Positions 22,998 to 33,002 of a DNA stretch of 64,000 bases are shown here, in pieces. Position numbers and translations under genes: made by a program. The number at the start of each line of letters is the position of its first letter. Within the stretch, counting starts at the first letter, position 1. Source of the DNA: Plantago major (taxonomy: Eukaryota > Streptophyta > Magnoliopsida > Lamiales > Plantaginaceae); contig JAIFAC010000136.1 of NCBI GenBank assembly GCA_026545765.1, positions 62,001 through 126,000 on the forward strand, given 5' to 3'. The notes under the pieces were generated by a model. The model was not told the DNA's origin. It saw only the letters and a list, made by a program, of their open reading frames with translations, and ran no database searches.

Positions 22998-23268
22998 CTA
23001 GGGAAAGGAGAAAGCAATTTCGTAAGCTTTAAGATGGCAGTCCGAGAGGTCGTTTATGTATATTAAAAGTGGTCAGTTCAAGGCCAAAACTAGCGGCTCT
23101 ACTCGACGAAGTTAGTTCGGAGTCAGTACTACGCTTATTCGGGGTTAGTCAGCATCAAGTACGTATTGATTATCAACTATACCACACATCATAAGCATGC
23201 ATCCGAGTAACTTGAAGATGAAAGACAACAGAGATAATTTAATCATAAGACGAGACAAGTAAACTTAC
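22998..23268 (-). other. predicted 5'-UTR intron of the antisense Tat gene
   Basis: Donor CCAA|GTAAGTTT at 23269/23268. The acceptor is the very pyrimidine-rich TTTCTCCTTTCCCTAG at 22998, one base before the ATG at 22996. Intron length is 271 nt. Predicted from splice-site quality only. Confidence 0.55.
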
Positions 23269-23428
23269 TTGGACTCGGATGATTAGATAGAAGTAACTTG
23301 ACTTTGCACAGGATCACGCGCTTCGAACCGCTCGTTGCTCGCTTCGGATTACTGGTAGTTGCTTCGGATATACTTAGAATGCAAAAATTCTCTCTCTAAA
23401 CGGTGAGAAATGAACCGGCCAACCCCTC

Positions 23429-23436
23429 TATTTATA
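23429..23436 (-). promoter_or_regulatory. TATA box of the antisense Tat gene
   Basis: The minus strand reads CCTCTATAAATAGAGG. With a start site about 30 bp downstream (near 23400), the first exon would be about 130 nt, followed by the 5'-UTR intron. It points away from the 3' LTR promoter, so the gene would be transcribed convergently with the element. Confidence 0.6.
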
Positions 23437-23440
23437 GAGG

Positions 23441-24089
23441 GCCATATTGGGAACTCCAACCGTCACGACTTTTCGGGATTAAATCTCAATCGTAGATCAA
23501 AAATCATCCAACGGTATAGTACAATTATACCAAGTGAAATGACGAATTGGTACAACAAAATTATCTCATGGATAGGCAAATACAACAACTATCCCACTCT
23601 CGGGCGGCAGACAACACGACAGTTCCGGATTATCATCTTCTCGGACGCCTAGCGGCTTATCAGCCCAACATAATTTGCCCACAGAGAACCTCGTATACTC
23701 GAGCGATTACCCTTTGGACCTTTCCTTGACCACAGAGGTTGGTTCGGACGGGACACGCACCTACGGACCGCCACCGTAGCTCATCAAAGGTACACTACCG
23801 ATGTTCGGAGCCTAAACTTAGTCTCCATTACAAATACCCTTTTTTCTTTTTTCTTCACTTCGTTGCCCTTCGGACCCAGCCCCTCGGATGGCAACGATGT
23901 TTTAGAAAAAGAAAAAGGGGGGGGGGGGGGAGACTGAGTCAATGGCCACACGAAGTACGGATTACACCTTTTTTCAACAAGATCGAAACGGATTGGACTG
24001 AAGAACGGATTTTTTCCTCAAAACAGCTTCCCAAACCAATAGTTCCACAACTATCTTCTACTAAGATACTTGGAAACTAGGGGGACATA
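23441..24089 (+). other. Tat 3' region upstream of LTR with polypurine tract
   Basis: No gene seen. Contains AAAAAGAAAAAG followed by a run of about 14 G (to about 23930), and, next to the LTR, ACTAGGGGGACATA (24076-24089), the likely polypurine tract priming plus-strand synthesis. Confidence 0.65.
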
Positions 24090-25054
24090 TGTTGATACGG
24101 AAATATGTCCAATCCATCATAAAGGACCTAGGAACGAATTCTAAGGTATCCCAAGTCATCCAATGGACCCAAGACACTTTGGTCCGAGCCAACGGTCCGA
24201 TCCGGGCAGACCAACCATGGTCCGACCCACATGGAAAGAAAGGGACGAAGGATTTGGGACCTGCAAGGCCCGACCCGGAACCATAGCTCCGACCCACCTT
24301 GGTCCGAGCCTCTCTGGGAAAGGAGCATAGTGCTAAGTCAGTACCCTCTCCGACCCAAGGACTCCGATCCGGATGTCAACTCGGATCCAGCATGACCATC
24401 TCATAAAGCAACCAAGCAAATGGGCACCAAAGAGTGAGATGTCCGAACCCAGGAGCTACGAATCGGAAGAGTTGGACAGGCAGGAGAACTTCCTCAGCTG
24501 ACAACCAAATATGGTCCGGACCAGTCGTCCGGACCCATCTCTCCGAACCTGGGATCTCGGCAGAACTAGTCACATCCTCAAGAACTCTCCCAATAATGAC
24601 CAAATTACCCCTAAAGCCCAAGATGGCATGGGCTAAAGCTTCATTATTGGGCTATGGGCTTCATATTAGCATTGGTGGCTCAATCGTAGCCTTACACTTG
24701 GCGCAATCCTAGCAAGGCCTTCGATTTTGATGATAGCCTATAAATAACGCACACATCCCAACAAGTAAGTCACTTTGGAACAAGTCATCTTACAAGTCAC
24801 ATCACGACCTCATTCCCAAATATTATACAGAGTTGATCTTCAGTCACTCTCGAGTAAAGTCTTATCCCGGTTTGACACTTAGCAAACCGGGCACTAACCC
24901 CCCCCCCCCCCAACTCAAGTGTGCAGGTCCTTACCGAAGTAGTTGGGCGCTGGTTCATACGCCTTGATCCTTACCTAGCAAGGAGCTTCTTACCTTGGCA
25001 CCCATTAGTGGAGTTGAAATAAATCTAAGTAGTTGGGGAGTTACACCCTCAACA
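24090..25054 (+). repeat. Tat 3' LTR
   Basis: TGTTGATACGG...CCCTCAACA, flanked on the right by CTAAG. Differs from the 5' LTR at about 20 scattered positions by hand alignment (for example CCGAACC versus CGAACAC near 24543) and in poly-C length. TATA box at 24739-24746. Confidence 0.95.
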
Positions 25055-25059
25055 CTAAG
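25055..25059. repeat. target site duplication CTAAG, right copy
   Basis: Matches 10517-10521. Joining across the Tat element restores the continuous Sirevirus LTR. Confidence 0.95.
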
Positions 25060-26138
25060 TACTTCCTGTACTACACGCCGTTTAAGGTGTTGGTTAAGGT
25101 AGTTTGTCATATGAGTAGTCTTAATAACTTTCTTAGTTATATAAGTGTACTCTATAGAACAAGAATCACTTAACACACTTCACAATGTGTGGTGATATGT
25201 TCTTTACTGACCCAAGTATATGTTAACTGTTCTAGAGAATGAATCTCAGATACTTGATCTTTTAATTCAACTCCTTCACAGATAGCAATGCTTGTTAAGG
25301 ATCAGGACACTTAGAACTTTCGTGCTACTTAGAATTCAAGAGCTTGGTCGCAACAGTAAGCTAGTGAATAAGTAGATTGAAGTCTTGTATGATTGAATGA
25401 ATAAGTTCGTAGATGTAAGTTCTTGGTGTCTTTTTCAAGCATTCTAAGTGGTGATATTTATAGTTGAAAATCATGGCGTTTGAATAGTATCCGTTAGGCT
25501 TAATGAAATTCAAACTATTGATATCTGTAAATAGTACTACAGAAGACGTTATCTCTTTTCAGAGATTTCCTCTTTTGTTCAGATGTCTCTATCTGCACAT
25601 ATATTGCATTGTACTATTTTTGTCCTATAGTGCCAACAGAACTATGCACGCTTTATGAAGCTTTGCATGTCTCTTTCCAGAGACCTTCACATCTTCAGAT
25701 ACTTGTTGAAACATTGTTTTCGAGAAACATAGTTTTATCTAGGGTATCTGAGTGTAGATATCTGTGGGCACTTTTCCTCGTTCAGAAACCTTGTGTTCTC
25801 AGATATCTTTTTGCAAAACTTGTTTATTGAAAAACACTTGTTTATTCAAGATATCTGGACATAGGTATCTGAGGATCTTCGTCTTCAGCAATCTTGTGCA
25901 GTCTTCAAATCTTCAAAATTTGTTGAACTCTCCTGTTGGATGCCTTCTTCTTGGTCTTCTTCAAAGATATAAAAATTACATTCAGAGACCTAACATCCTA
26001 TACAAGATTTGCTAGACTAACATACTTAGTGATTTACCTCTTTTATAGTGTTCAAAATAACCAAGAGTACTAACCACCTTTCTGAGCTAAAATAAGTCAT
26101 TAGGTTGCTGATCAAAATCTAAACAGATATTCCTAACA
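25060..26138 (-). repeat. Sirevirus 5' LTR, U3 part, copy 1
   Basis: The minus strand begins TGTTAGGAATATCTGTTTAG at 26138. It is related along its length to 29242-30130 and, for the first half, to 48903-49390. Together with 9997-10521 it makes an LTR of about 1.6 kb. It has several CAGATATCTG-like palindromes. Confidence 0.9.
25455..25462 (-). promoter_or_regulatory. TATA box of the Sirevirus 5' LTR
   Basis: The minus strand reads ACTATAAATATCACC, about 680 bp inside the LTR. In copy 3 the matching place reads ACTATTAGTATTACC, a decayed box. Confidence 0.5.
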
Positions 26139-27391
26139 GATGCTTATGTTTTGAGTATATGCTAATTAGTAGAGGTTGTCGAGTTTAAAATTTTTCAAGT
26201 TCGTTTCCCTTGTAAATAAAAAGTTTGCTTAGCTTTGTGATCCAAAAACCTGTGAGGAGCCTTGTTTGCGCCGGAAAATTTATTATACTGGCAAGTATTG
26301 TTATGTGTGACTCTTGGGTTGTGCAAATTATTTTTAAAGTTTTTTGTGCCATTTCATACTTATGCGTGTTCTGATTAGATGGGAATGACAAACGACATGT
26401 TTTGTAATCTTGATACCCTTCCAAACCCATTCTAAAGAACAGGTTTGGGGTGGAAATTTCCATTTTTTATGACTGATTGAGAGATGTGTAGTTCTGACTT
26501 CTGTTCCCAATAAATTAATTTTTAAATCAGGCTCGGAGTGTATCTGTGGTCTTAATTGATCACCGAGGTCGTGTTGGGCGTGTTCAAATACTACCATATA
26601 CCGACGTCGCCTTTTATCAGCCATATCACCGTGAAGGTTGATGACACGTAGCTAACTGACACGCACAAAAGTGCAGACCTTCGGTAAAATGGACACCAGC
26701 AAAATTGAAGCCAAAAGATCCCAATGAGGACAAATAAAGCACACGAGTTACTCAAACCCCAAGTAGTGAGTCGTGTGGAATTCCTTGTCTGCATAAGCAA
26801 AAGATTTGGGTGGGAGCCACACGCGGAATAAGTCTTTGCTGATAACGAGGGTGACACACCAGTGATTTTATCCGCTGACTCACAATAATTTCGAGTAACT
26901 CTAAAAAATAAGTGTGCAAGGTTTTGAAATGATTGAAAGCGAAAAAGGGAATAGTAGTCGGAGTAGCATGTCTTTATTTTTAGTCTTTTGAACTAAAGTC
27001 CCTTTGGACTCATTGAAAAGAACGCTTTGCATAAGAGATTTTTGGCAACTTGTGGTGAAAACCGCCTTCCCAGCTTTACTTTTGAGTGATAACCATGCTG
27101 GACTTGTCCAGAAGAGCGAGAGTTGCTTTATAAATTCCTTGTAAGGGACCGCTGATTTAGACTTAAGCTTTATTTACTTTGGAAACAAATTAGTTAGATT
27201 TTTGCTTGATTTTCCACCGACTTTAGTAAAAAACTCAAACCCTTTGCATCTTTGGAGTTTGTCTCTTACAAATGTAGATTTTGTAACCAGGTTGTTTGAC
27301 TCGTTCCTTGTTTTAGTTGGTTTTGAGTCTAGTTTCTTTTGTAGGTTTGTTGTTTGCTCGATGACAAGCAAAGGTTCGGTTTGGGGAGTTT
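26139..27391 (+). other. 3' noncoding region of an Athila-like gypsy element
   Basis: No gene. Parts align with 36780-37990 of the second gypsy copy: the GAACAGGTTTGGGG segment (26440 and 36980), a GTGTTGGGCG...CAAATACTA segment, and the end GACAAGCAAAGGTTCGGTTT before the LTR. The left junction (26139) is the Sirevirus insertion edge. Confidence 0.65.
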
Positions 27392-28574
27392 TCATGAGGC
27401 GTTTTTAGGACACCTCATCGGATTCTTTTTACCTTATTTTTACAAACTTTTAGCTTTGTTTTTCCTTTATTTGTATATATTTTGTGTTTTGTTTGTGTTT
27501 CTTGTGTTTGCACCTTGATTCTAGGTCTTAGGTACTTTTCATGAAGAAAAGGAGTCAAAATGATGTATTGGGATGCACTTTATCGGAGATCAAAAGCTCC
27601 AAGACTCCAAATAGGTGCCACGAAAGTTCCCGGAATGCCAAATGGGTCAAGGATGGACAAATAAGACGAGATCGGGCCTGAAGAGAAGCGGGGCGATCGC
27701 CCGCCCTCCGATCTGCGAGATTCTAGCGTTACTTTTCTTTGTTTCTGGCATTTTAAACCCTAAATCTTTGTAATTCAAACATCACTTTTTCACTTTACAA
27801 CATTGTTAGGGAGATTTTGAGAGGTTAACCATTTAGCTGAAGAATTCTTCCTGTAAACACTCTGTTTCCACAATTGTTATCCATTGGAGCTTCGTAATTC
27901 AAAGTCATTCGGTAATTCTGTATCGTTTCCGTTTGTTTACATTCTTGTGTATGTTTATGGTTATATTTATCATATCTCTTGCCTGTGACAACATGAGTAT
28001 GAGTAGCTAAACAACACCCATGGGTTGGTGATGAAATCTTGAGCATGCTAGTATAGGTCTGTGGATAAACTTTGATCTCTGTCAGATTGAATACTTGCGA
28101 ATCATTTTGTTAGTTCAAAGTCTTAGCAATCATTTTCTCATACCCAAAATCCACCAGAGGGATTCGCACCCTCAAGGTTAAAAGCGATTTACGCCCAACG
28201 CTTTCGACTACAAACGTCGACTAGTAGAATTGACGACTCTACTGCGTTGATTAAATGTTTTCACTTTCAAAACGTCGAGTGATCCATTGCATCCTTTTAC
28301 TAGCTAGCTCTTGATAAACCACCATCCCATGTCTCCTTTAATTAATAACAAACCCGTGTTTGTTCTTTACCAACAATTGTGATTTGCGAAAGAAAAGAAC
28401 TATAAGTCGTAAGACGCAATTCTAAGACAAACTAGTACTTTAAAACACCGACAAGCTTAGTTAAGTCCTTCGAGAACGACACTCCGGGCAACTTATCAAC
28501 TCACTACGTGCTTTTCTAGTGATCCTTGATATTGCTCTTGGCTTTATAAATTAAGTACTTGATTTGATGCATCA
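27392..28574 (+). repeat. Athila-like Ty3/gypsy LTR
   Basis: Preceded by a polypurine-like GGTTTGGGGAGTTTT. Begins near TCATGAGGCG and ends near TTTGATGCATCA. Shares LTR landmarks with the other copies in the window: ATGAGTAGCTAAAC (27996 and 33992) and the end TTAA.TTTGAG.ACATCA (34516 and 40900). Boundaries are approximate and the left one is inferred. No target duplication was found. Confidence 0.6.
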
Positions 28575-28880
28575 ACAAGATTTGCAATACATGCTTATGA
28601 ATCCTTCTACCTGACTGAAGAAGATTACAAGCTAGATTTGAAGTATCTGAAGCCTATCTATGAGAGATATAAGATGTCTTTTATTCAAATTGACCATGCT
28701 TGGATCTGGGGAAGATACTTCTGGGTTGAGCAAATTATCAAGAAAAGACCCACCTTATCTTATAGGGAAAATGTTGAGTTTTTAAGAAAAGTTGAAATGG
28801 CTGTAAGAACCTACCTACTTGATTACTCTGATGACATTATCAGATATGGTGACTTTATATACTCAGAGAAAGGAAGCTGA
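28575..28880 (+). pseudogene. C-terminus of the Sirevirus accessory gene (copy 3)
   Basis: The open frame covers about 100 codons with no start in this copy; the first ATG codon is at 28638. Residues include LTEEDYKLDLKYLKPIYERY, an aromatic-rich WIWGRYFWVEQIIKKR and the end GDFIYSEKGS. It sits directly upstream of the 3' LTR, where the 3' end of the accessory gene of copy 1 would lie beyond the left window edge. I infer it is the same gene's last exon; no overlap with copy 1 is available to prove this. Confidence 0.5.
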
Positions 28881-29241
28881 AGGAAAATGAAGACTTAAAG
28901 ACTTGTTAAGTAGAATGTTCACTTGGAGCTTGGATACTCATGTTGTTCTTCTTAACATTGTATTCTGTATCTTGCTGATTGTACTTTAATGTTTATCTTG
29001 TAAAAGTTATATGTGCTTTACTTGTAATTTATCTGATGAACCTACTCTCAGATATCATTCTAATGAAAGGTAACTTATCAGCAAAGATCACACCTTGTGA
29101 TTTGGTTGCTGTTTACTTTATGCACTTAAATAAAGGAATTTAAAGATCATAATAAATGTTTAAGTGTTGGATTGTTTCCTCATCCAGATTCTTGATAGGT
29201 CTTTAGATAGTCATAGGTGACTTATCAAAAAGGGGGAAATT
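28881..29241 (+). other. Sirevirus 3' untranslated region and polypurine tract (copy 3)
   Basis: No gene. Ends in AAAAAGGGGGAAATT (29227-29241), a clear polypurine tract directly before the LTR start TGTTAGG. Confidence 0.8.
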
Positions 29242-32200
29242 TGTTAGGAATATCTGTTTAGATTTTGATCAGTAAATCCTAATGACTTATCTTAGTTCAG
29301 AAAGGTAACTAGTACTCTTAGTTCACTTGAACATTGTAAAAGAGGAAGCTTACTGAGTATGTTAGTCTATCAAATCTTGTATAGGATGTTAGGTCTCTGA
29401 TTTTAATTTTATATTTTTGAAGAATACCAAGAAGGAAGCATCCAACATGAAGAAGCTTATTTTTGAAGATATAGAGACTACATAAGATTGCTGAAGACTA
29501 AAGAGAAAGGTCTCCTCAAATACCTTGAAGAAATTAAGTGTCTTTGGAAGAAGAGTATTTCTATAGGTTTCTGACATGCAAAGCCTCAGATAGCTCACAT
29601 TGTTCCGTTGAGACTACAAGACAAAAGATGGTACACTCCATTTATTACGCAGACAGAGATGTCTGAGCAAAAGAAGGAATCTCTGAAAAGTGACAAAGCT
29701 CACTGCGTATTATCTTCACATATCAATAGTTTGAATTTCAATGTGCCTAACGGATACCATTCAAACGGCAAGATTTTCAACTATTAGTATTACCACTTAG
29801 AATACTTGAAAACACACACCAAGAACTACACTGAACATAACTTACATTCAAGCATACAAACCTTCTACCTACTTACTCATTATATTACAGTTGCGACCAA
29901 AGCTATTGAATTCTAAGTAGTACGAAAGCTCTAAGTGTCATGATCCTTAACAAAAATTGTTTACTATGAAGGAGTTGAATCCAAGGATAAAGTTACGAGT
30001 GAAATCTGAGATTCACTCTCTTGAACAACAACAAGACTTGAGTCAGTAAAGAACGAGTTCCATACACTAAAAACAGTATTAAGGAAGTTTTCTGTCTGAG
30101 CATAACTCAAAAGTTATAAGAGCAACCATAAGTGTAATGGAGTAAAAAGTGTGAATATTTTCTCTAGCCATTTTCTCTCCCTATTCACTAAACCTTATCT
30201 ATGTGTTTCTCAGCCGCCAGCCATCCTTCTTCTACGTTTCATCTTGCCTCTTCTCAGATCGACTTTCCGCCTTGCTTTCCCTTCCTTTACTTCTGGTCTC
30301 ACGCCAATTCCTCTTATTTTGTTGAGGGCGTTTTCTTTTCTCCGGCTGTGGTTGGCGTTGCCTGTACCAATCAGAGACTCGCGATCTCTGTTTCAGCTTG
30401 GGCGTTGTCGGAACCTGTCCGATCTCAGTCACCCGTTACTCGCCGTCGTTCTTCTTCTCTTTCCTGGGCCGTTGTTTTCTCTCTTCACCGCACTTGTTCT
30501 TTCTGCTGGGTCTGCGAGTTTCTTCTACTCATTTGGGTAGGGTGCTGAATGTTTTCTCTCGTTCTGCCTCGACGTTTTTTGGTTCTGATTTGGACTCTCG
30601 GAAAATTGTTACAAAAAAGGTAGTATTTCAGGAAGAAGGCTGCCCTGCTATTTCTTTTTTCGGATGAAGAAATTAGTAAACTTTCTACGCCTTTTACTAC
30701 AGCGTTGGTTGGGAAATTCTACAATGGTGTTCGGTCGAATTCTGAAATTTCCAAGGCGCTTAAAGGCCAAAATCTGAAAGGTACCTTCTCTGCCAGTTTT
30801 ATCAATGCAAAATCATTGATTATTCGTTTGCTGAAGTGGAAGATTTTGATTATCTGTGTATGAAGCAATGTATTTCTGTGGAAAAATGTCAAATGAGAGT
30901 TGTAAAATGGACTCCTACTTTCAATGCTGCTATAGATTCTCCTGTTGTACCAGTTTGAATTTCTTTGAGACAAGTCCCAATCATGTTGTTGCACCGGAAG
31001 CTTTATTTGAATTAGTTAGGCGTTTTGGTAAACCGTTGAAAGTAGATTCGGCAACTGCTTCTTTTATCAGGTTGGAAAAAGTTTTGGTTGAACTCAACAT
31101 TTCAAAAGTTATGCCAGAAGCTAGTTTTGCTGAGATAAGAGGTCAGAAGGTTAAATAATCAAGGTGTCTCATGATTCTTTGCCTTTGTATTGTGATTTTT
31201 GCTTGAAGATTGGTCATAGAGCAGATACTTGCTTTATAAAAAATCCCCTTGTTAAACCAGTCAGCAACTTTAATCAGAGGTGTGATTCATCAGATGGTTT
31301 GCGTACTAAACAGGATTCCACCTTCAGAAATGCTCAAAAGGATGTTATATCAGAAGTAGACATGATTAACAGTATCTTTAGTTGGGATTTTCAACAGGAT
31401 GTTAAGTTGGAAGGTGAAAGAGACGGCAGCAACTCTAATTGGGAGGTCCCATCAAAAACTTTTCGAAGTGTTGGTAGACAAGAATTGCAAAGTGAATCAG
31501 GTATAGAGAAAGCAAAAAACATTTTTTTGGTTTTGGAAAATCCAGAGGTTCAAGAAAATGATTTGGAATCCCCACCGGTAGATATGGAAGACATCTCGGA
31601 TATAGTGATTGAGCATCTTTTAGTGGCCCCTTCGACTTGTGTTGCATTTGCAAGTGCTAGTCCCGAGTATGTTTCTCTGCCTTTTGAGAGACTTGGTGAT
31701 CCAACTTCAGTACCTACTATTTTGCTAGAGCAGGTTGCTCCGGTTATTGGACAAGTTGCAGAGTCCTTGTGCCCCCTCCCCTGCCTTCCTCTCTTCCCAT
31801 GATGACAGTTGTGTTAATAAAGTCTTGCAGGTATGGTCCCAAAAAAGTCCAATGAAGATCTATTATATAGGAATGGCTCGGTGGCACATGTGTTGGTGGA
31901 TTGGTGGCACATGTGTTGGTGAATTGTAGCTTGTTAGATTATATTTTTAACTTGGATGATTGGTACTTTGGTGGTGCAGCAGAATTATTTATTGCTTGAC
32001 CATGAATTCTCCTATTTTGTCTTTGGTGCTAATAGTTTGTGGCTTAGAAGAACTCTGAGATGGACTAGCTTTTGTTGTTATGTCTTTGTGCTAGTTTCGA
32101 CTTGCATTTGAGTATTTTTCTGGAGTTGTACTCGGGTTCCTATAAATTCACGTGATGTATGGTTTTATTTTAATAATAGGAGCTTGACTCCACCTTTTAA

Positions 32201-32690
32201 TTAGAAAAAAAAAAAAAACACCAACAGGCGTGTGTAAGTAAAGGATTTAATTGAGAAAACTAAAGTCCTCACCTAACTGAGCACAGGAAGTACCGGCTTT
32301 TGAAGCTAGCTTATAGGTTTATGAGTAGAGGAAGTACTTGGCTGAGAAAGTCGGGGAATAATTGAGGGGAACACTTAGTTGGGTACCTAAGTGTTAAAGG
32401 GTTAAGAGATAGGATTTGGTAAGGAGAACTCATCATCTTATCTTAATGGATTCAAGTCCTGAGAAAGGGCGAGTGGATTAGTTGAAGTATCTTAATTGCT
32501 TTACTTACTTGTTGAGTACTTACACACATTATAGCTTTCTGACACGTGTATTTATCACAAAATATTTGCGCTCTCTGAATATAAGTATCAAATATCTGTG
32601 AAGATATCTGAGAAATTGTTTTATGGACAAAAGTTTGAAAATACTATTCCCCCCTTCCATTCTTTTACTTTGCCTTTATCTGGACCAACA
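29242..32690 (+). repeat. Sirevirus 3' LTR, copy 3 (interrupted by LINE)
   Basis: Begins TGTTAGGAATATCTG and ends TATCTGGACCAACA. The LTR parts are 29242 to about 30130 and 32220-32690. Alignment with copy 1 is recognisable throughout but diverged. The inserted LINE lies between. Confidence 0.88.
30130..32219 (+). mobile_element. L1-type LINE fragment with ORF1 only, poly-A tailed
   Basis: ORF1 relic with a DUF4283 region: TALVGKFYNGVRSNSEISK at about 30700, MRVVKWTPTFNAAIDSPVVP at about 30890, RFGKPLKVDSATASF at about 31021. The zinc knuckle CDFCLKIGHRADTC (about 31190) lies in the open frame 31164-31802. The frame is broken near 30840 and 31158. No endonuclease or RT is present. The right end is a poly-A run at 32204-32217. 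The 5' end is approximate and no clear target duplication was found. The absence of ORF2 suggests internal deletion or a nonautonomous derivative. Confidence 0.75.
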
Positions 32691-33002
32691 TTTATCTCAA
32701 AGGTCGAGGATAACTTTAGAAGAACTGATAACACCATGACAGGAATAAGACTAAAGATTGGTCAAATCGCCATGAGGTAGGAGAACTACAACAAAAATCG
32801 GATAACCTGTCGGGTCATACAGAGAAGGCCATGGTTATCATTGAAGTTATTGAGGGAAGAGGAGTAGGGGGAGAGTGCTGGACAACATCTGACGCCAGCA
32901 CCCCGAAGGAACACAGGGTAAAAACCTCAATCCTTCCTCTACGGTATTTGGGTATAACATAGACTCTGCCTCCGAAAGGGCAAGCATTAAGTCAATCCTA
33001 CT
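32691..33002 (+). pseudogene. gag: gypsy gag fragment
   Basis: One frame gives FISKVEDNFRRTDNTMTGIR followed by LKIGQIA, then a stop. It resembles the region after the capsid core in Athila-like gags (an E.QIGQLA-type segment before NPKE..). About 300 bp survives, between the Sirevirus LTR end and the next gypsy LTR-like sequence. Confidence 0.45.

Larger units (their letters stand above)
10522..25054 (+). mobile_element. complete Tat-type Ty3/gypsy retrotransposon, 14.5 kb, nested in the Sirevirus LTR
   Basis: The element has two LTRs of 969 and 965 bp (TGTTGATAC...CCCTCAACA), a primer site for tRNA-Asp, gag, protease, RT, RNase H, a second RNase H, and integrase. A long 6.5-kb 3' region with an antisense gene follows, then the 3' LTR. 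The domain order PR-RT-RH-aRH-INT without a chromodomain, and the antisense 3' gene, are hallmarks of the Tat lineage (Ogre/Retand group). By hand count the LTRs differ at roughly 20 substitutions plus poly-C length, about 2%. The polyprotein is interrupted by stops and frameshifts, so the copy is not autonomous. Confidence 0.95.
1..26138 (-). mobile_element. Sirevirus-like Ty1/copia retrotransposon, copy 1 (interrupted, left end outside window)
   Basis: Read on the minus strand, the order is LTR (26138 down to 9997, interrupted), primer-binding site, gag, protease, integrase, reverse transcriptase, RNase H, then an accessory gene running off the window. This is the Ty1/copia domain order. 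The Sirevirus (SIRE/Maximus) assignment rests on the RT stretch SMMGELKYFLGLQVKQ, the CQFLG..LISWFSKKQ RNase H stretch, an acidic CLMAD segment after the zinc knuckle, a coiled-coil gag C-terminus, an LTR of about 1.6 kb and a gene after pol where Sireviruses often have an env-like ORF. The 5' LTR is split by a nested Tat element at 10522-25054. The copy is dead, with stops and frameshifts throughout pol. Its 3' LTR and target duplication lie left of position 1. Confidence 0.9.
28575..32690 (+). mobile_element. Sirevirus-like element, copy 3: 3' end only, with 3' LTR
   Basis: Left-truncated. Contains the end of the accessory gene, a polypurine tract and a 3' LTR (29242-32690) interrupted by a LINE fragment. 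There is no primer-binding site after the LTR end, and gypsy sequence follows at once, which fits a 3' LTR. It abuts a gypsy LTR end on the left and gypsy gag sequence on the right. Confidence 0.8.

Noticed and set aside
30151..30548. Leu/Pro/Ser-rich plus ORFs at the start of the LINE fragment
   Set aside because: They have two overlapping frames in a T/C-rich leader and no domain; probably the LINE 5' untranslated region.
28575..32690. Target duplication for Sirevirus copy 3
   Set aside because: The left end is truncated inside the accessory gene, so no duplication can be expected; flanking bases do not match.
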